DNA of 64,000 nt from Pseudomonas campi. GTDB taxonomy: Bacteria; Pseudomonadota; Gammaproteobacteria; Pseudomonadales; Pseudomonadaceae. Positions 43,186 through 53,605 of the stretch are shown here, piece by piece (the stretch's first letter is position 1; every line of letters begins with the position of its first letter). Made by a program: the position numbers and the translations under genes. A model generated the notes under the pieces. The model was not told the DNA's origin. It did not search any database and saw nothing but the letters and a program-made list of their open reading frames with translations. Location of the stretch: assembly GCF_013200955.2 (NCBI RefSeq), contig NZ_CP053697.2, positions 2,170,001 to 2,234,000 of the forward strand, given 5' to 3'.

Positions 43186-46100
43186 ACGGGGGTATCCAGG
43201 GCAGCATCGCTACGCACGCCGCGCCAGCGGTTGACGCGGTGGCGCAGGCGGTCGAGGTAGAGGTAGACCACAGGGGTGGTGTAGAGGGTCAGCAGTTGGC
43301 TGAGGATCAGCCCGCCGACGATGGTCAGGCCCAGCGGCTGGCGCATTTCCGCGCCTTCGCTCATGCCCAGCAGCAGCGGCACGGCGCCGAGCAGGGCGGC
43401 CAGGGTGGTCATGATGATCGGCCGGAAACGCAGCAGACAGGCGCGGCGGATCGACTCCTGCGGGCTCAGCTGGTCGTGGCGCTCCAGCTCCAGGGCCAGG
43501 TCGATCATCAGGATGGCGTTCTTCTTCACCACGCCGATCAGCAGGAACAGGCCGAGCAGCGAGATCAGGCTGAACTCGCCACCACTGAGGATGATCGCCA
43601 GCAACGCGCCGACCCCGGCCGAGGGCAGCGTGGAGAGGATGGTCAGCGGGTGGATATAGCTCTCGTAGAGGATGCCGAGCACGATATAGACCACCAGCAG
43701 GGCCAACAGGATCATCCCGGGCTGGCCCTTGGCCGCCTTTTCGAACTGGCCGCCCGTACCGCCGAGTATGCCCTGCACTTCGGTCGGCAGATTCAGTTCG
43801 GCCACCGCCTTGCCGATCGCCGCGTTGGCCTGTTCCTGGGTAACGTCCTCGGCCAGCGAATAGCCGACGCTTTCCGCGGCGAACTGGCCCTGGTGGTTGA
43901 CCCGGTCCTCCTCCAGGCTGCGCTCCCAGCGGGCAAAGCTGGACAGCGGCACCCGCGCCCCGTCGGCGCTGATCACCTGGATCTGGTCCAGCGCCTCCGG
44001 GTATTCGGCGAACGTGGGATCGATCTCCATCACCACGCTGTACTGGTTGAGGCTGTCGTAGATGGTGGAAATCTGCCGCTGGCTGAACGCGTTGTTCAGC
44101 ACCGCAGTGACCATGGCCATGTCCACGCCCAGGCGCTGCGCGGTAGCGCGGTCGATCTGCAGGCTGATCTGCTGGGCGCCCTCTCCTTCGTTGGCGTCGA
44201 TATCGGTCAGTTCCGGCAGCTTGGCCAGGGCGTCGCGCACCTTGGGCAGCCACTCGCGCAGGTCGTCCAGGTTGCTCGCCAGCAACACGTATTCGTTCTC
44301 CGAGCTGCGTCCCTGGCGGCCGCCGAACTGCAGGTCCTGGTCGGGCATCAGCATCAGCCGTCCGCCCGGCACCTTGGGCACGCTGTCGCGCAGGCGGTCG
44401 ATCACTTCCTGGGCCGATACGCCGCGCTCGCCGATGGGTTTCAGGCGCACCACCAGAAAGGCGTTGTTGATCCCGCCGCTGCCGCCGATGAAACCCGCCA
44501 CGCTGTGCACCGCCGGATCGGCCAGCAGCCCGCGGCGGTAGATCTCCATCTTCGGCTGCATGACCTGGAACGACAGGCCATCGTCGCCGCGGATAAAGCC
44601 GATCAGCTGGCCGGTATCCTGCTGCGGCATAAAGGTCTTCGGCACTTCGATAAACAAAAACACGTTGAAGGCGATGGTCGCCAGCAGGCTGAACAGGGTC
44701 AGCCGCGCATGGCGCAAGGCCCAGTCCAGGCTGCGCGCGTAGCCATCCAGCACACGCTCCTGCAGGCGCGTACCGAAGCGCTGCAGGCGACCGGGCTGGC
44801 GTTCGGTTTCCTCGGCCTTGAGCCAGCGCGCGCAGAGCATCGGCGTCAGGGTCAGCGAGACCAGCATGGAGATCAGGATCGCCACGGTCAGGGTGAGGGA
44901 GAACTCGCGGAACAGGCTGCCGACGATGCCGCCCATGAACAGGATGGAGAGGAACACCGCGACCAGCGACAGGTTCATCGACAGCAGGGTGAAGCCGACT
45001 TCCTGGGCGCCCTTGAACGCCGCCGCCATGGGCTTCTCGCCGGCCTCGATATGCCGCGAGATGTTCTCCAGCACCACGATGGCGTCGTCCACCACCAGGC
45101 CGGTGGCGATGATCAGCGCCATCAGCGACAGGTTGTTGAGGGAGAAATCCAGCATGTACATCACCGCGAAGGTGCCGACCAGCGACACCGGCACCGCCAG
45201 CGCCGGGATCAGCGCGGCGCGCCAGCGACCGAGGAAGGCGAACACCACCAGGATCACCAGGGCCACGGCGATCAGCAGGGTGCGCTCGGCCTCGTGCAAG
45301 GTGGCGCGAATCACCGGCGAGCGGTCCATCGCTACTTCCAGCTGCACGCTGGACGGGATCACCGCCTGCAGCGCCGGCAGCTCGGCGCGGATGTCCTCGA
45401 TGGTTTCGATGATATTGGCGCCGGGCTGGCGGTTGATCACCAGTAGCACCGAGTCGTTGTCGTTGTAGAAGCCGCTGTTGTAGCGGTTTTCCACCGAGTC
45501 ACGGACTGTCGCCACATCGCTCAGGCGCACCGCCGCGTTGTTCTGGTAGCGGATGATCAGCGGCTGGTAGTCGGCGGCCTTTTCCAGCTGGTCGTTGGCC
45601 TGGATCTGCCAGTGGCGGCTGGCGTCTTCCACGGCGCCCTTGGGCCGGTCGACGTTGGCCTGGACGATGGCGTTGCGCACCTCGTCGAGGGCGATGCCGT
45701 ACTGATCGAGCAGGCGCGGCTGCAGCTCCACCCGCACCGCCGGCAGCGAACTGCCGCCGATCTGGATCTGGCCGACGCCCTGCACCTGCGCCAGCTTCTG
45801 CGCCAGAACGGTGGAGGCGACGTCGTACAGCTGGCTCTTGTCCAGCAGCGGCGAGGTCAGCGACAGCACCATGATCGGTGCCTGCGACGGGTTGAACTTC
45901 TTATAGGTCGGCATGCTGCGCATGCCACTGGGCAGCAGGTTGCGCGCCGCGTTGATCGCCGCCTGCACCTCGCGGGCGGCGGCGTCGACGTTACGTTCGA
46001 GGTCGAAGAGGATGACGATCTGCGTGCTGCCCTGGCTGCTGCGGCTGGTCATCTCGCTGATCCCGGCGATGCTGCCGAGCGAGCGTTCCAGCGGCGTGGC

Positions 46101-46289
46101 CACGCTCGACGCCATCACCTGCGGGCTGGCGCCCGGCAGCGTGGCGTTGACCACGATGGCCGGGAAATCCATCTTCGGCAGCGGCGCCACCGATAGCAGG
46201 CCGAAGCTGACCCAGCCGAGCAGCAGAATCGCCAGGCTCAGCAGCAGCGTGGCCACCGGCCGGCGGATAAAGGGCGCGGAGATGTTCAT
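43182..46289 (-). CDS. muxC: MuxC-like RND transporter
   Basis: 1035 aa from the ATG at 46289 (MNISAPFIRRPVATLLLSLAI). A HAE1-type RND subunit of the MdtC/MuxC class. Shown by LPKMDFPAIVVNATLPGASPQVMASSVATPLER, the TM4 motif GLVVDDAIVVLENISRH and C-terminal GVVKKNAILMIDLALELER. It acts as a heteromultimer with MuxB. The length equals the P. aeruginosa homologue. The C-terminus lies in the duplicated block but its own stop is intact. In P. aeruginosa the system exports novobiocin, aztreonam and macrolides, among others. Confidence 0.88.
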   Translation of the reverse strand: MNISAPFIRRPVATLLLSLAILLLGWVSFGLLSVAPLPKMDFPAIVVNATLPGASPQVMASSVATPLERSLGSIAGISEMTSRSSQGSTQIVILFDLERNVDAAAREVQAAINAARNLLPSGMRSMPTYKKFNPSQAPIMVLSLTSPLLDKSQLYDVASTVLAQKLAQVQGVGQIQIGGSSLPAVRVELQPRLLDQYGIALDEVRNAIVQANVDRPKGAVEDASRHWQIQANDQLEKAADYQPLIIRYQNNAAVRLSDVATVRDSVENRYNSGFYNDNDSVLLVINRQPGANIIETIEDIRAELPALQAVIPSSVQLEVAMDRSPVIRATLHEAERTLLIAVALVILVVFAFLGRWRAALIPALAVPVSLVGTFAVMYMLDFSLNNLSLMALIIATGLVVDDAIVVLENISRHIEAGEKPMAAAFKGAQEVGFTLLSMNLSLVAVFLSILFMGGIVGSLFREFSLTLTVAILISMLVSLTLTPMLCARWLKAEETERQPGRLQRFGTRLQERVLDGYARSLDWALRHARLTLFSLLATIAFNVFLFIEVPKTFMPQQDTGQLIGFIRGDDGLSFQVMQPKMEIYRRGLLADPAVHSVAGFIGGSGGINNAFLVVRLKPIGERGVSAQEVIDRLRDSVPKVPGGRLMLMPDQDLQFGGRQGRSSENEYVLLASNLDDLREWLPKVRDALAKLPELTDIDANEGEGAQQISLQIDRATAQRLGVDMAMVTAVLNNAFSQRQISTIYDSLNQYSVVMEIDPTFAEYPEALDQIQVISADGARVPLSSFARWERSLEEDRVNHQGQFAAESVGYSLAEDVTQEQANAAIGKAVAELNLPTEVQGILGGTGGQFEKAAKGQPGMILLALLVVYIVLGILYESYIHPLTILSTLPSAGVGALLAIILSGGEFSLISLLGLFLLIGVVKKNAILMIDLALELERHDQLSPQESIRRACLLRFRPIIMTTLAALLGAVPLLLGMSEGAEMRQPLGLTIVGGLILSQLLTLYTTPVVYLYLDRLRHRVNRWRGVRSDAALDTPV

Positions 46290-46320
46290 CGACACAGCGC
46301 CCAGAATGCATGCACGGCCA

Positions 46321-46425
46321 GCCCCCTCTCCCATTTATGGGAGAGGGTTGGGGAGAGGGAAACAGGCAGCGCAGGGGCCCCGCCCTCTCCCCCGGCCCCT
46401 CTCCCATGAATGGGAGAGGGGAGGA
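46321..46425. repeat. CTCTCCC/GGGAGAG repeat inside the mux operon
   Basis: Two small palindromes, CCCTCTCCCATTTATGGGAG... at 46324 and CCCCTCTCCCATGAATGGG... at 46396, fill the 145-bp muxB-muxC gap, where these genes usually overlap or nearly touch. Confidence 0.7.
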
Positions 46426-46434
46426 AAAGCGTGC

Positions 46435-49400
46435 TCATACCGTCACCCCGGCCGCGCTGCGACCGAAATAGCGGCGCGACAGGCGATCGAACCACAGGTA
46501 GATCACCGGCGTGGTGAACAGTGTCAGCACCTGGCTGAGCAGCAGGCCGCCGACCATCACCAGGCCCAGCGGCTGGCGCAGCTCGGCGCCGGAACCCGAG
46601 GCCAGCATCAGCGGGATGGCGCCGAACAGCGCCGCCAGGGTGGTCATCAGGATCGGGCGGAACCGCAGCAGCGCCGCCTGGTAGATCGCCGCCTCGGGCG
46701 CCATGCCCTGATGCCGCTCCGCCTCCAGGGCGAAGTCGATCATCATGATCGCGTTCTTCTTGACGATGCCGATCAGCAGGATGATGCCGATGATGGCGAT
46801 CAGGCCCAGGTCGTTGCCGGTCAGCAGCAGCGCCAGCAGCGCGCCGACCCCGGCCGAAGGCAAGGTCGAGAGGATGGTGATCGGGTGGATGTAGCTCTCG
46901 TAGAGCACGCCGAGCACGATGTACATGGTGACGATGGCCGCCAGGATCAGCAGCAAGGTGCTCGACAGCGAGGCGCGGAAGGCCTCGGCGGCGCCCTGGA
47001 ACTGGCTCTGGATGCCGGCAGGCAGGTCGATGTCCTGCTGCACCTGCTCGATCACCGCCACCGCCTCGCCCAGCGACACGCCACTGGCCAGGTTGAACGA
47101 CACGGTCACCGCCGGGAACTGGCCGATATGGTTGACCAGCAGGCTGGCCGCACGCTCGTCGATGCGCGCCAGGGAGGCCAGTGGCACCTGGCCGCCGCTG
47201 GCGGTGGCCACATGCACCTGCTGCAAGGCCTGCGGGCCGAGCTCGCCGGCGCCGGCACTCTCCAGCACCACGCGGTACTGGCTGGCCTGGGTGAAGATGG
47301 TGGAGATCTGCCGCTGGCCGAAGGCGTCGTACAGCGCATCGTCGATGTCACTGATGCTCACGCCCAGGCGCGAGGCGGCGTCGCGGTCGATCTGCAGGTA
47401 CACCTGCAGGCCACGGTTCTGCAGGTCGCTGGCCACGTCACGCAGCTCGGGTTGTTCGCTCAGCACCTCGATCAGTTTCGGCGTCCATTCTTCCAGCAGC
47501 GCGGCATCCGGCGACTCCAGGCTGAACTGGAACTGGGTGCGGCTGACCCGGTCCTCGATGGTCAGGTCCTGCACCGGCTGCAGGTACAGTTGGATGCCGG
47601 GAATCGCCGCCAGTGCCGGGCGCAGGCGCTCGATCACCTCGCTGGCGCTGACCTCGCGCTCGGCATGCGGCTTGAGGTTGATCAGCAGGCGGCCGCTGTT
47701 GAGCGTGGCGTTGTCGCCATCCACGCCGATATAGGACGACAGGCTGGCGACCGCCTCATCCTGCAGAATCACCGCGGCCAGACGTTGCTGGCGCTCGCTC
47801 ATGGCGGCGAAGGAAATGCTCTGCGGCGCCTCGGAAATGCCCTGGATCACCCCGGTGTCCTGCACCGGGAAGAAGCCCTTGGGCACCGCCAGATACAGCA
47901 CCACGGTCAGCGCCAGGGTACCGAGGGCCACCAGCAGGGTCAGCGGCTGGTGCTTGAGCACCCATTGCAGGCCGACCCCGTAGCGCTCGATCAGGCCGTC
48001 GATAAAGGCGCCGCTGGCGCGGTAGAAACGCCCCTGCTCTTCCGCCTTCTCGGGCTTGAGCAGGCGCGCGCACATCATCGGCGTCAGGGTCAGCGAGATG
48101 ACCAGAGAAATCAGGATGGCCACCGCCAGGGTGATGGCGAACTCGCGGAACAGCCGCCCGACCACATCGGCCATGAACAGCAGCGGGATCAGCACCGCAA
48201 TCAGCGAGAAGGTCAGCGAGATCAGGGTAAAGCCGATCTGTTTGGCGCCCTTGAGCGCGGCGTTCAGCGGTGTCTCGCCCTCCTCCAGATGGCGGGCGAT
48301 GTTCTCCAGCATGACGATGGCGTCGTCGACCACGAAGCCGGTGGCGATGGTCAGCGCCATCAGGGTCAGGTTGTTGACCGAGAAGCCCGCCAGGTACATC
48401 ACGCCGAAGGTGCCGATCAGCGACAGCGGCACCACGATCGACGGAATAACGGTGGCAGACAGCTTGCGCAGGAACAGGAAGGTCACCAGCACCACCAGGC
48501 CGATGGCCAGGATCAGCTCGAACCGCACGTCGTCGATGGCCGCGCGGATGGTCTGGGTGCGGTCGGTGAGCAGCTTGACCTCGACGCTGGCCGGCAGGCT
48601 GGCGGTGATCTGCGGCAGCAGCTTCTGGATGCGCTCGACCACCTCGATGACGTTGGCGCCCGGCTGGCGCTGGATGCTCACCAGCACGGTCTGGTTGCGG
48701 TCGGCCCAGGCGGCCAGGCGCTCGTTCTCGGCGCCGTCGATGACCGTCGAGACATCCTTGAGGCGCAGCGCAGCGCCGTTTTCGTACTTGAGGATCAGGT
48801 CGAGGTAGGCCTCTGCCGACTCCAGCTGGTCGTTGGCATCCAGCTGCGAGACGCGGGTCGGGCCGTCGAAGTTGCCCTTGGGCTGGTTGACGTTGCTCGC
48901 GGTGATCAGCGTGCGCACATCGGACAGGTTGAGGCCATGGCTGGCCAGGGCCTCGGGGTTGACCTTGATGCGCACCGCCTTGCGCTGGCCGCCGGCCAGG
49001 CTGACCAGGCCGACGCCGCTGATCTGCGCGATTTTCTGCGCCATACGGGTGTCGATCAGGTCATGCACTTCGGTCAGCGGCATGCTCGCCGAGCTGATCG
49101 CCAGGGTCAGCACCGGGGTGTCGGCCGGGTTGACCTTGTTGTACACCGGCGGTGCCGGCAGGTCGCTGGGCAGCAGGTTGGTTGCCGCGTTGATCGCCGC
49201 CTGAACCTCCTGCTCGGCCACATCCAGGTTCACTTCCAGGGTGAAGCGCAGGGTGATCACCGAGGCGCCGCCGGAGCTGGTCGAGGACATCTGCTTGAGC
49301 CCCGGCATCTGGCCGAACTGGCGCTCCAACGGCGCGGTCACCGCGCTGGTCATCACCTCCGGGCTGGCGCCGGGATACAGGGTGAGGACGCGGATGGTCG

Positions 49401-49527
49401 GGTAATCCACCTCCGGCAGCGCCGAGACCGGCAACAGGCGGTAGGCGATCAGACCGGTGAGGAAGATCGCCACCATCAACAGGGTGGTGGCGACCGGACG
49501 CAGGATGAACAGGCGCGAAGCGTTCAT
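46435..49527 (-). CDS. muxB: MuxB-like RND transporter
   Basis: 1030 aa. MdtB/MuxB class RND subunit: [59 protein letters not shown]4 [18 protein letters not shown]-terminal [19 protein letters not shown]. Its start overlaps the muxA stop by 4 bp. Confidence 0.88.
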   Translation of the reverse strand: MNASRLFILRPVATTLLMVAIFLTGLIAYRLLPVSALPEVDYPTIRVLTLYPGASPEVMTSAVTAPLERQFGQMPGLKQMSSTSSGGASVITLRFTLEVNLDVAEQEVQAAINAATNLLPSDLPAPPVYNKVNPADTPVLTLAISSASMPLTEVHDLIDTRMAQKIAQISGVGLVSLAGGQRKAVRIKVNPEALASHGLNLSDVRTLITASNVNQPKGNFDGPTRVSQLDANDQLESAEAYLDLILKYENGAALRLKDVSTVIDGAENERLAAWADRNQTVLVSIQRQPGANVIEVVERIQKLLPQITASLPASVEVKLLTDRTQTIRAAIDDVRFELILAIGLVVLVTFLFLRKLSATVIPSIVVPLSLIGTFGVMYLAGFSVNNLTLMALTIATGFVVDDAIVMLENIARHLEEGETPLNAALKGAKQIGFTLISLTFSLIAVLIPLLFMADVVGRLFREFAITLAVAILISLVISLTLTPMMCARLLKPEKAEEQGRFYRASGAFIDGLIERYGVGLQWVLKHQPLTLLVALGTLALTVVLYLAVPKGFFPVQDTGVIQGISEAPQSISFAAMSERQQRLAAVILQDEAVASLSSYIGVDGDNATLNSGRLLINLKPHAEREVSASEVIERLRPALAAIPGIQLYLQPVQDLTIEDRVSRTQFQFSLESPDAALLEEWTPKLIEVLSEQPELRDVASDLQNRGLQVYLQIDRDAASRLGVSISDIDDALYDAFGQRQISTIFTQASQYRVVLESAGAGELGPQALQQVHVATASGGQVPLASLARIDERAASLLVNHIGQFPAVTVSFNLASGVSLGEAVAVIEQVQQDIDLPAGIQSQFQGAAEAFRASLSSTLLLILAAIVTMYIVLGVLYESYIHPITILSTLPSAGVGALLALLLTGNDLGLIAIIGIILLIGIVKKNAIMMIDFALEAERHQGMAPEAAIYQAALLRFRPILMTTLAALFGAIPLMLASGSGAELRQPLGLVMVGGLLLSQVLTLFTTPVIYLWFDRLSRRYFGRSAAGVTV

Positions 49528-50738
49528 GCGTCGTGCTTCTGCTCGGCTTTGCCCTTGTCAGCCGGCTGGGCCACGGCGCCGGGTTCGCCGATCACCTGCA
49601 CTTCGCTGCCGTCCTTGAGTTTGTCGGTGCCTTCCAGCACCAGGCGTTCGCCGACTTTCAGACCAGCACTGATCAGGGTCAGCGCACCGTCGCTGGCGCC
49701 CACTTCGACTTTGCGCAACTGCACCTTGTCCTCGTTATCGAGGAGGAAGACGAAGGTGCCACGGGCACCGAACTGCAAGGCCGCCGAAGGAATCAGCGTG
49801 GCGCCCTGGCGGGTCTCCACGCGCAGACGGACATTGACGAACTGGTTGGGAAACAGGCTCTCGCTGGCATTGTCGAAACGCGCCTTGAGCTTGACCGTGC
49901 CGGTGGCGAGGTCGATCTGGTTGTCCAGGCTGTGCAGCACGCCTTCGGCCAGCAGCTGTTTCTCGCCGCGATCCCAGGCCTGCACCAACAGCTGCTCGTT
50001 GTTGCGCACCCGCGCCAGCACCGGCGGCAGGTCGTTCTCGGCCAGGGTGAAATTGACCGTGATCGGCTTGACCTGGGTGATCACCACCAGCGCGGTGGTG
50101 TCGCCGCTGCTGATCAGGTTGCCGGCATCCACCTGGCGCAGGCCCAGACGGCCGTCGATCGGCGCACGGATGCGGGTGAAGTCGAGGTTGAGGCGCGCCT
50201 CGGCGACGGCGGCCTGGTTGTTCTTCACCGTGCCACGGTACTGGCCGACCAGCGCTTCCTGGGTGTCCAGGGTCTGCTTGGCGATGGAGTCTTCGGCGTA
50301 CAGGCCTTTATAGCGGGCCAGGTCGATCTCGGCGTTCTTCAGCTGCGCCTGGTTCTGCGCCAGGGTGCCTTCGGCCTGTTGCAGGGCGACCTGGTAGGCA
50401 CGCGGATCGATCTGCGCCAGCAGGTCACCGGCCTTGACCAGCTGGCCTTCCTCGAACAACACCTTGACCAGCTCGCCGTCCACCCGCGAGCGCACACTCA
50501 CGGTGTTCAGCGCGGTGACCGTACCAAGGGCCTTGAGCTCGATATTGAAATCGCCCTGGCTGACCTCGGTGACGCGCACCGGTACCGGGCCTTTGTCGCG
50601 CCCCCAGGGGCCGCCGCGCTCATCCTCTTCGGCAGACTTCTCCGGCCACAGCCACCCCAGCAACAGGACGATGGCGAGCAGCGCCAGGGCAATCAGCCAG
50701 GGGCGGTAAGAGCGCGATGCAGAGCGAATATCAGGCAT
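49524..50738 (-). CDS. muxA: MuxA-like membrane-fusion adaptor
   Basis: 404 aa from ATG at 50738 (a GTG at 50750 in the same frame is possible). An N-terminal membrane anchor ([18 protein letters not shown]) without a lipobox fits the MdtA class. The lipoyl and beta-barrel parts are [38 protein letters not shown] and [27 protein letters not shown]. First gene of muxA-muxB-muxC-opmB. Confidence 0.87.
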   Translation of the reverse strand: MPDIRSASRSYRPWLIALALLAIVLLLGWLWPEKSAEEDERGGPWGRDKGPVPVRVTEVSQGDFNIELKALGTVTALNTVSVRSRVDGELVKVLFEEGQLVKAGDLLAQIDPRAYQVALQQAEGTLAQNQAQLKNAEIDLARYKGLYAEDSIAKQTLDTQEALVGQYRGTVKNNQAAVAEARLNLDFTRIRAPIDGRLGLRQVDAGNLISSGDTTALVVITQVKPITVNFTLAENDLPPVLARVRNNEQLLVQAWDRGEKQLLAEGVLHSLDNQIDLATGTVKLKARFDNASESLFPNQFVNVRLRVETRQGATLIPSAALQFGARGTFVFLLDNEDKVQLRKVEVGASDGALTLISAGLKVGERLVLEGTDKLKDGSEVQVIGEPGAVAQPADKGKAEQKHDA

Positions 50739-50848
50739 GGTCCGGGTCACTTTCCTTGGGAGCGTGAACGATAAGTACTATCAGCCGTGAAGCAAAGGGC
50801 TTTACCGCTCATTTACCCTTCATTGACGTAACCAAGTGTTTGACCCAC

Positions 50849-50879
50849 AAAAGAAAACGGCCTGCTAGGCAGGCCGTTT
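50849..50879 (-). terminator. Rho-independent terminator of tpx
   Basis: AAACGGCCTGC / GCAGGCCGTTT stem (50855-50865 with 50869-50879). On the minus strand it is followed by TTTTCTTTT. Confidence 0.85.
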
Positions 50880-50896
50880 CAAGGTATTGCAGAAAC

Positions 50897-51397
50897 TTAC
50901 TTCAGAACGGCGATGGCGGCAGCGTAATCCGGTTCATCGGCGATTTCGCCCACCAGCTCGCTGTGCAGCACCTTGCCCTGTTCGTCGACTACCACAACTG
51001 CGCGGGCGGAAACGCCAACCAGCGGGCCGCTGGCGATGGCCACACCGTAGTCTTTGAGGAAATTAGCGCCGCGCATGGTCGACAGGTTGACCACGTTGTC
51101 CAGGCCTTCGGCGCCACAGAAACGCGCCTGGGCGAACGGCAGGTCGGCGGAGATGCACAGCACCACGGTGTTGGGCAGCGCGCTGGCCTCGGCGTTGAAC
51201 TTGCGCACCGAGGTGGCGCAGGTCGGGGTGTCGACGCTGGGGAAGATGTTCAGCACTTTTCGCTTGCCGGCCAGGCTGGCCAGGCTCACGTCGGAGAGAT
51301 CCGTGCCCACCAGGCTGAACGCCGGTGCCTGCTGGCCGGCTTGCGGCAGTTGGCCGTCAACCTGGATCGGATTGCCCTTGAGGGTTACTTGAGCCAT
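50897..51397 (-). CDS. tpx: Thiol peroxidase Tpx
   Basis: 166 aa. Atypical 2-Cys peroxiredoxin that reduces hydroperoxides with thioredoxin. Peroxidatic Cys60 lies in [16 protein letters not shown], resolving Cys94 in AQARFCG. The family start [13 protein letters not shown] is present and the length is normal. It is monocistronic between a promoter region and its own terminator. Confidence 0.95.
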   Translation of the reverse strand: MAQVTLKGNPIQVDGQLPQAGQQAPAFSLVGTDLSDVSLASLAGKRKVLNIFPSVDTPTCATSVRKFNAEASALPNTVVLCISADLPFAQARFCGAEGLDNVVNLSTMRGANFLKDYGVAIASGPLVGVSARAVVVVDEQGKVLHSELVGEIADEPDYAAAIAVLK

Positions 51398-51507
51398 TTC
51401 AGTGTCCTTCTGGTTGTAGTTGAGCCCGACGCCGCAGCGTAAGGCTGGAAAACGGCAAGCATGCGCCTGCGGTGGTGACGAAGGTTAGCGCGATTGTGTC
51501 CGGCAAA

Positions 51508-51542
51508 CAAAAAAGGCCGGCAGATTGTGCAGGCCTTTTTGC
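51508..51542. terminator. Bidirectional-looking terminator between GNAT and tpx genes
   Basis: AAAAAAGGCC...GGCCTTTTT with a loop of about 14 nt. It is oriented to end the GNAT transcript on the minus strand but sits about 60 bp past its stop. Confidence 0.6.
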
Positions 51543-51602
51543 GGATGCCGTCGGTGGGTCAGGAGGCGTTACCCACCCTGGCGAACAGGCCGTGAGCAGG
51601 AT

Positions 51603-52244
51603 TCAGGCGCTGGCCTTGAGCGTCACCTGTGGGTTGGCATGGAAGAACACATGCTCACGGATCGGTCCCACCGCGACTTCGCCGATTTCCTCGTAGCCCT
51701 GGCGTTTGTAGAACTCCAGATAGTGCGGGTTGCCGGTATCCAGCACCACGCCCTGAGAGCCGGCATCTTCCGCGCACCAGTTGTGCAACGCGCCGAGCAG
51801 TTGCTCGCCGAGGTGCTGGCCCTGGAATTCCGGGTGCACGCCAATCAGCGGCAACACGTGGTAAGGGCCGGGCGGCAGGCAGGCGAGCACCGCGTCGTGG
51901 TACTCCAGGTAGCGTTTGGTGCAACGGAAACCGGTGGTCATCAGCATGCGCAGACGCCAGCCCCAGCTCTCGGTGATGTCCAGGCGACGGATTGGCGGGG
52001 CGATCAGGGCGATGCCGACCAGACGTTCCTCGATCAGCAGGCCGATGGCCGGCAGCTCCTCGGCAAAGTGCTGCTGCACCAGCTCGCGCACGGTGGCACG
52101 CACACGCTGGTCGAAGCCGGGGCGCTCGCTTTCGAACAGGTAGGCGAAGGTGGGGTCGTGACGGTAGGCGTGGTACAGCAGGGAGCGGGCTTCGCGGCTG
52201 TAGCCATGGTCGAGCAGGCGGACTTCGGCGGTGCGATGGGGCAT
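51603..52244 (-). CDS. GNAT-family N-acetyltransferase
   Basis: 213 aa from the ATG at 52244. The acetyl-CoA site is in LIGVHPEFQGQHLGEQLLGALHNWCAEDAGSQGVVLDTGNPHYLEFYKRQGYEEIGEV, i.e. the Q/RxxGxG/A-like motif A and the YxxxGF-like motif B. The N-terminal half (HDPTFAYLFESERPGFDQRVRATV) resembles other uncharacterised GNATs. The frame is open upstream, but that part overlaps the xthA leader and is unlikely coding. Substrate unknown. Confidence 0.8.
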   Translation of the reverse strand: MPHRTAEVRLLDHGYSREARSLLYHAYRHDPTFAYLFESERPGFDQRVRATVRELVQQHFAEELPAIGLLIEERLVGIALIAPPIRRLDITESWGWRLRMLMTTGFRCTKRYLEYHDAVLACLPPGPYHVLPLIGVHPEFQGQHLGEQLLGALHNWCAEDAGSQGVVLDTGNPHYLEFYKRQGYEEIGEVAVGPIREHVFFHANPQVTLKASA

Positions 52245-52377
52245 CGGGCTGACCTCATTTGTTATAGGTTTTGCGGGTCGCAGACCAAGGTAGCACCGTG
52301 CCACAAGGCCTGCCAGGAGCTGGCCGTCACCCGACGACTGGGCTAGCATCGCGGTTTTACTCCGTCGGTAGCTGCCC

Positions 52378-53190
52378 ATGAAGATCGTTTCCTTCAATAT
52401 CAACGGCCTGCGCGCCCGCCCCCACCAGTTGGCCGCGCTGATCGAGAAGCACCAGCCGGATGTGATCGGCCTGCAGGAAACCAAGGTCTCCGACGAGCAG
52501 TTCCCGGAAGCGGAAATCCGGGCGCTCGGCTACCACGTGCACTACCACGGGCAGAAGGGCCACTACGGCGTCGCCCTGCTCTCGCGCCAGGCACCGCTGG
52601 AGCTACACAAGGGTTTTCCCGGTGACGAGGAAGACGCCCAACGCCGTTTCATCTACGGCACCTTCGCTGATGCCCAGGGCAACCCGGTGACTGTGATGAA
52701 CGGCTACTTCCCCCAGGGCGAGAGCCGCGACCATCCCACCAAGTTCCCGGCCAAGCAGCGTTTCTACGCTGACCTGCAGAACCTGCTGCACAGCCAGTTC
52801 AAGCCTGAGCAGGCGCTGGTGGTGATGGGCGACATCAATATCTCCCCGGAAGATATCGACATCGGTATCGGCGAACCCAACCGCCTGCGCTGGCTGAAGA
52901 CCGGCAAATGCAGCTTCCTGCCGGAAGAGCGCGAATGGCTGGCCACGCTCAAGGGCTGGGGCCTGGTCGACAGCTTCCGCCAGCTCAACCCGGCGGTGAA
53001 CGACCGCTTCAGCTGGTTCGACTACCGCAGCCGCGGCTTCGAGGACGAACCCAAGCGCGGCCTGCGCATCGACGTGATCCTCGCCACCCAGGCGCTGCAG
53101 GCGCGCATCAAGGATGCCGGCGTCGACTATGAGCTGCGCGGCATGGAAAAACCTTCTGACCATGCGCCGATCTGGCTGGAGCTGAACTGA
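52378..53190 (+). CDS. xthA: Exodeoxyribonuclease III
   Basis: 270 aa. The start [18 protein letters not shown], metal-binding [19 protein letters not shown] and SDHAPIW are the endonuclease/exonuclease/phosphatase family motifs of ExoIII-type AP endonucleases in base-excision repair. Length is normal. It is divergent from the GNAT gene. Confidence 0.92.
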   Translation: MKIVSFNINGLRARPHQLAALIEKHQPDVIGLQETKVSDEQFPEAEIRALGYHVHYHGQKGHYGVALLSRQAPLELHKGFPGDEEDAQRRFIYGTFADAQGNPVTVMNGYFPQGESRDHPTKFPAKQRFYADLQNLLHSQFKPEQALVVMGDINISPEDIDIGIGEPNRLRWLKTGKCSFLPEEREWLATLKGWGLVDSFRQLNPAVNDRFSWFDYRSRGFEDEPKRGLRIDVILATQALQARIKDAGVDYELRGMEKPSDHAPIWLELN

Positions 53191-53219
53191 GCGCGCGATC
53201 AATACGCGGCGCATAACCT

Positions 53220-53270
53220 GTAGGGCGGGTGCAACCCGCGCCAGGTCAACGCGGGTTTCACCCGCCCTAC
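53220..53270. repeat. Palindromic repeat, family 3 (copy 2)
   Basis: GTAGGGCGGGTGCAACCCGCG...CGCGGGTTTCACCCGCCCTAC, matching 36192-36247 with a different loop. Confidence 0.8.
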
Positions 53271-53329
53271 ACCCTGCTCCCTGAAGGAAAACGCGAAGCA
53301 TCGCCGCGGTTTTTCTGCGCCGGCGCCCT

Positions 53330-53395
53330 GTAGGAGCGAGCTCTGCTCGCGAACGGGCCACCCCCTAAAGCTTCGCGAGCAGAGCTCGCTCCTAC
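53330..53395. repeat. Palindromic repeat, family 1 (copy 3)
   Basis: Same arms as in the muxC-opmB copies, with a different central loop. Confidence 0.85.
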
Positions 53396-53422
53396 AGTCT
53401 GCCTGCCGCCACCGCGTTGGCC

Positions 53423-53481
53423 GTAGCCCGGATGCAATCCGGGAAGCAGGCCGCTCCGCTCCCGGATTGCATCCGGGCTAC
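53423..53481. repeat. Palindromic repeat, family 2 (copy 1)
   Basis: GTAGCCCGGATGCAATCCGG arm and exact reverse complement arm, 59 bp. Other copies at 56373-56431 and 60961-61011. Confidence 0.85.
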
Positions 53482-53605
53482 AGCGCTACATAACCACAGC
53501 CAAAGCCGAAAACGCCGACCCAGAGCGGTCGCTGTAACCTGGCTGCAATCTAACCGTCTTAATCTGCGCGGCACTTTCCCTCCCTCGAAGAAGGCTCTTG
53601 CTGCA

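Larger units (their letters stand above)
42907..43286. repeat. Tandem duplication of the muxC-opmB junction (191-bp unit)
   Basis: The block from the repeat through the opmB start codon into the muxC C-terminal codons occurs twice, offset 191 bp (for example CAT of the start at 42992 and 43183; GTCGAGG ending at 43066 and 43257). The copies differ at a few bases and by a 6-bp indel. The right copy contains the true muxC stop. The left copy leads into opmB. Confidence 0.88.
53191..53605. other. Repeat-filled intergenic region without genes
   Basis: 415 bp holding three different palindromic repeats in a row (family 3 at 53220, family 1 at 53330, family 2 at 53423), then about 120 bp of ordinary sequence leading to the next gene. 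Confidence 0.8.

Noticed and set aside
43173..45446. 757-codon + strand open frame opposite muxC
   Set aside because: Same reason: antisense shadow of a conserved RND gene with codon-position bias.
45913..50313. 1466-codon + strand open frame opposite the mux genes
   Set aside because: It is a high-G+C shadow of muxA-muxC on the other strand. The translation is His/Gln/Arg-rich low complexity with no domain.
51603..52484. Longer start for the GNAT protein (293 codons)
   Set aside because: The extra N-terminus overlaps the xthA promoter and start on the other strand and has no acetyltransferase similarity. The ATG at 52244 gives a normal length.
53220..53481. Possible CRISPR array because of closely spaced palindromic repeats
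   Set aside because: The three repeats belong to different families, are each single palindromes and have no regular spacers or cas genes.
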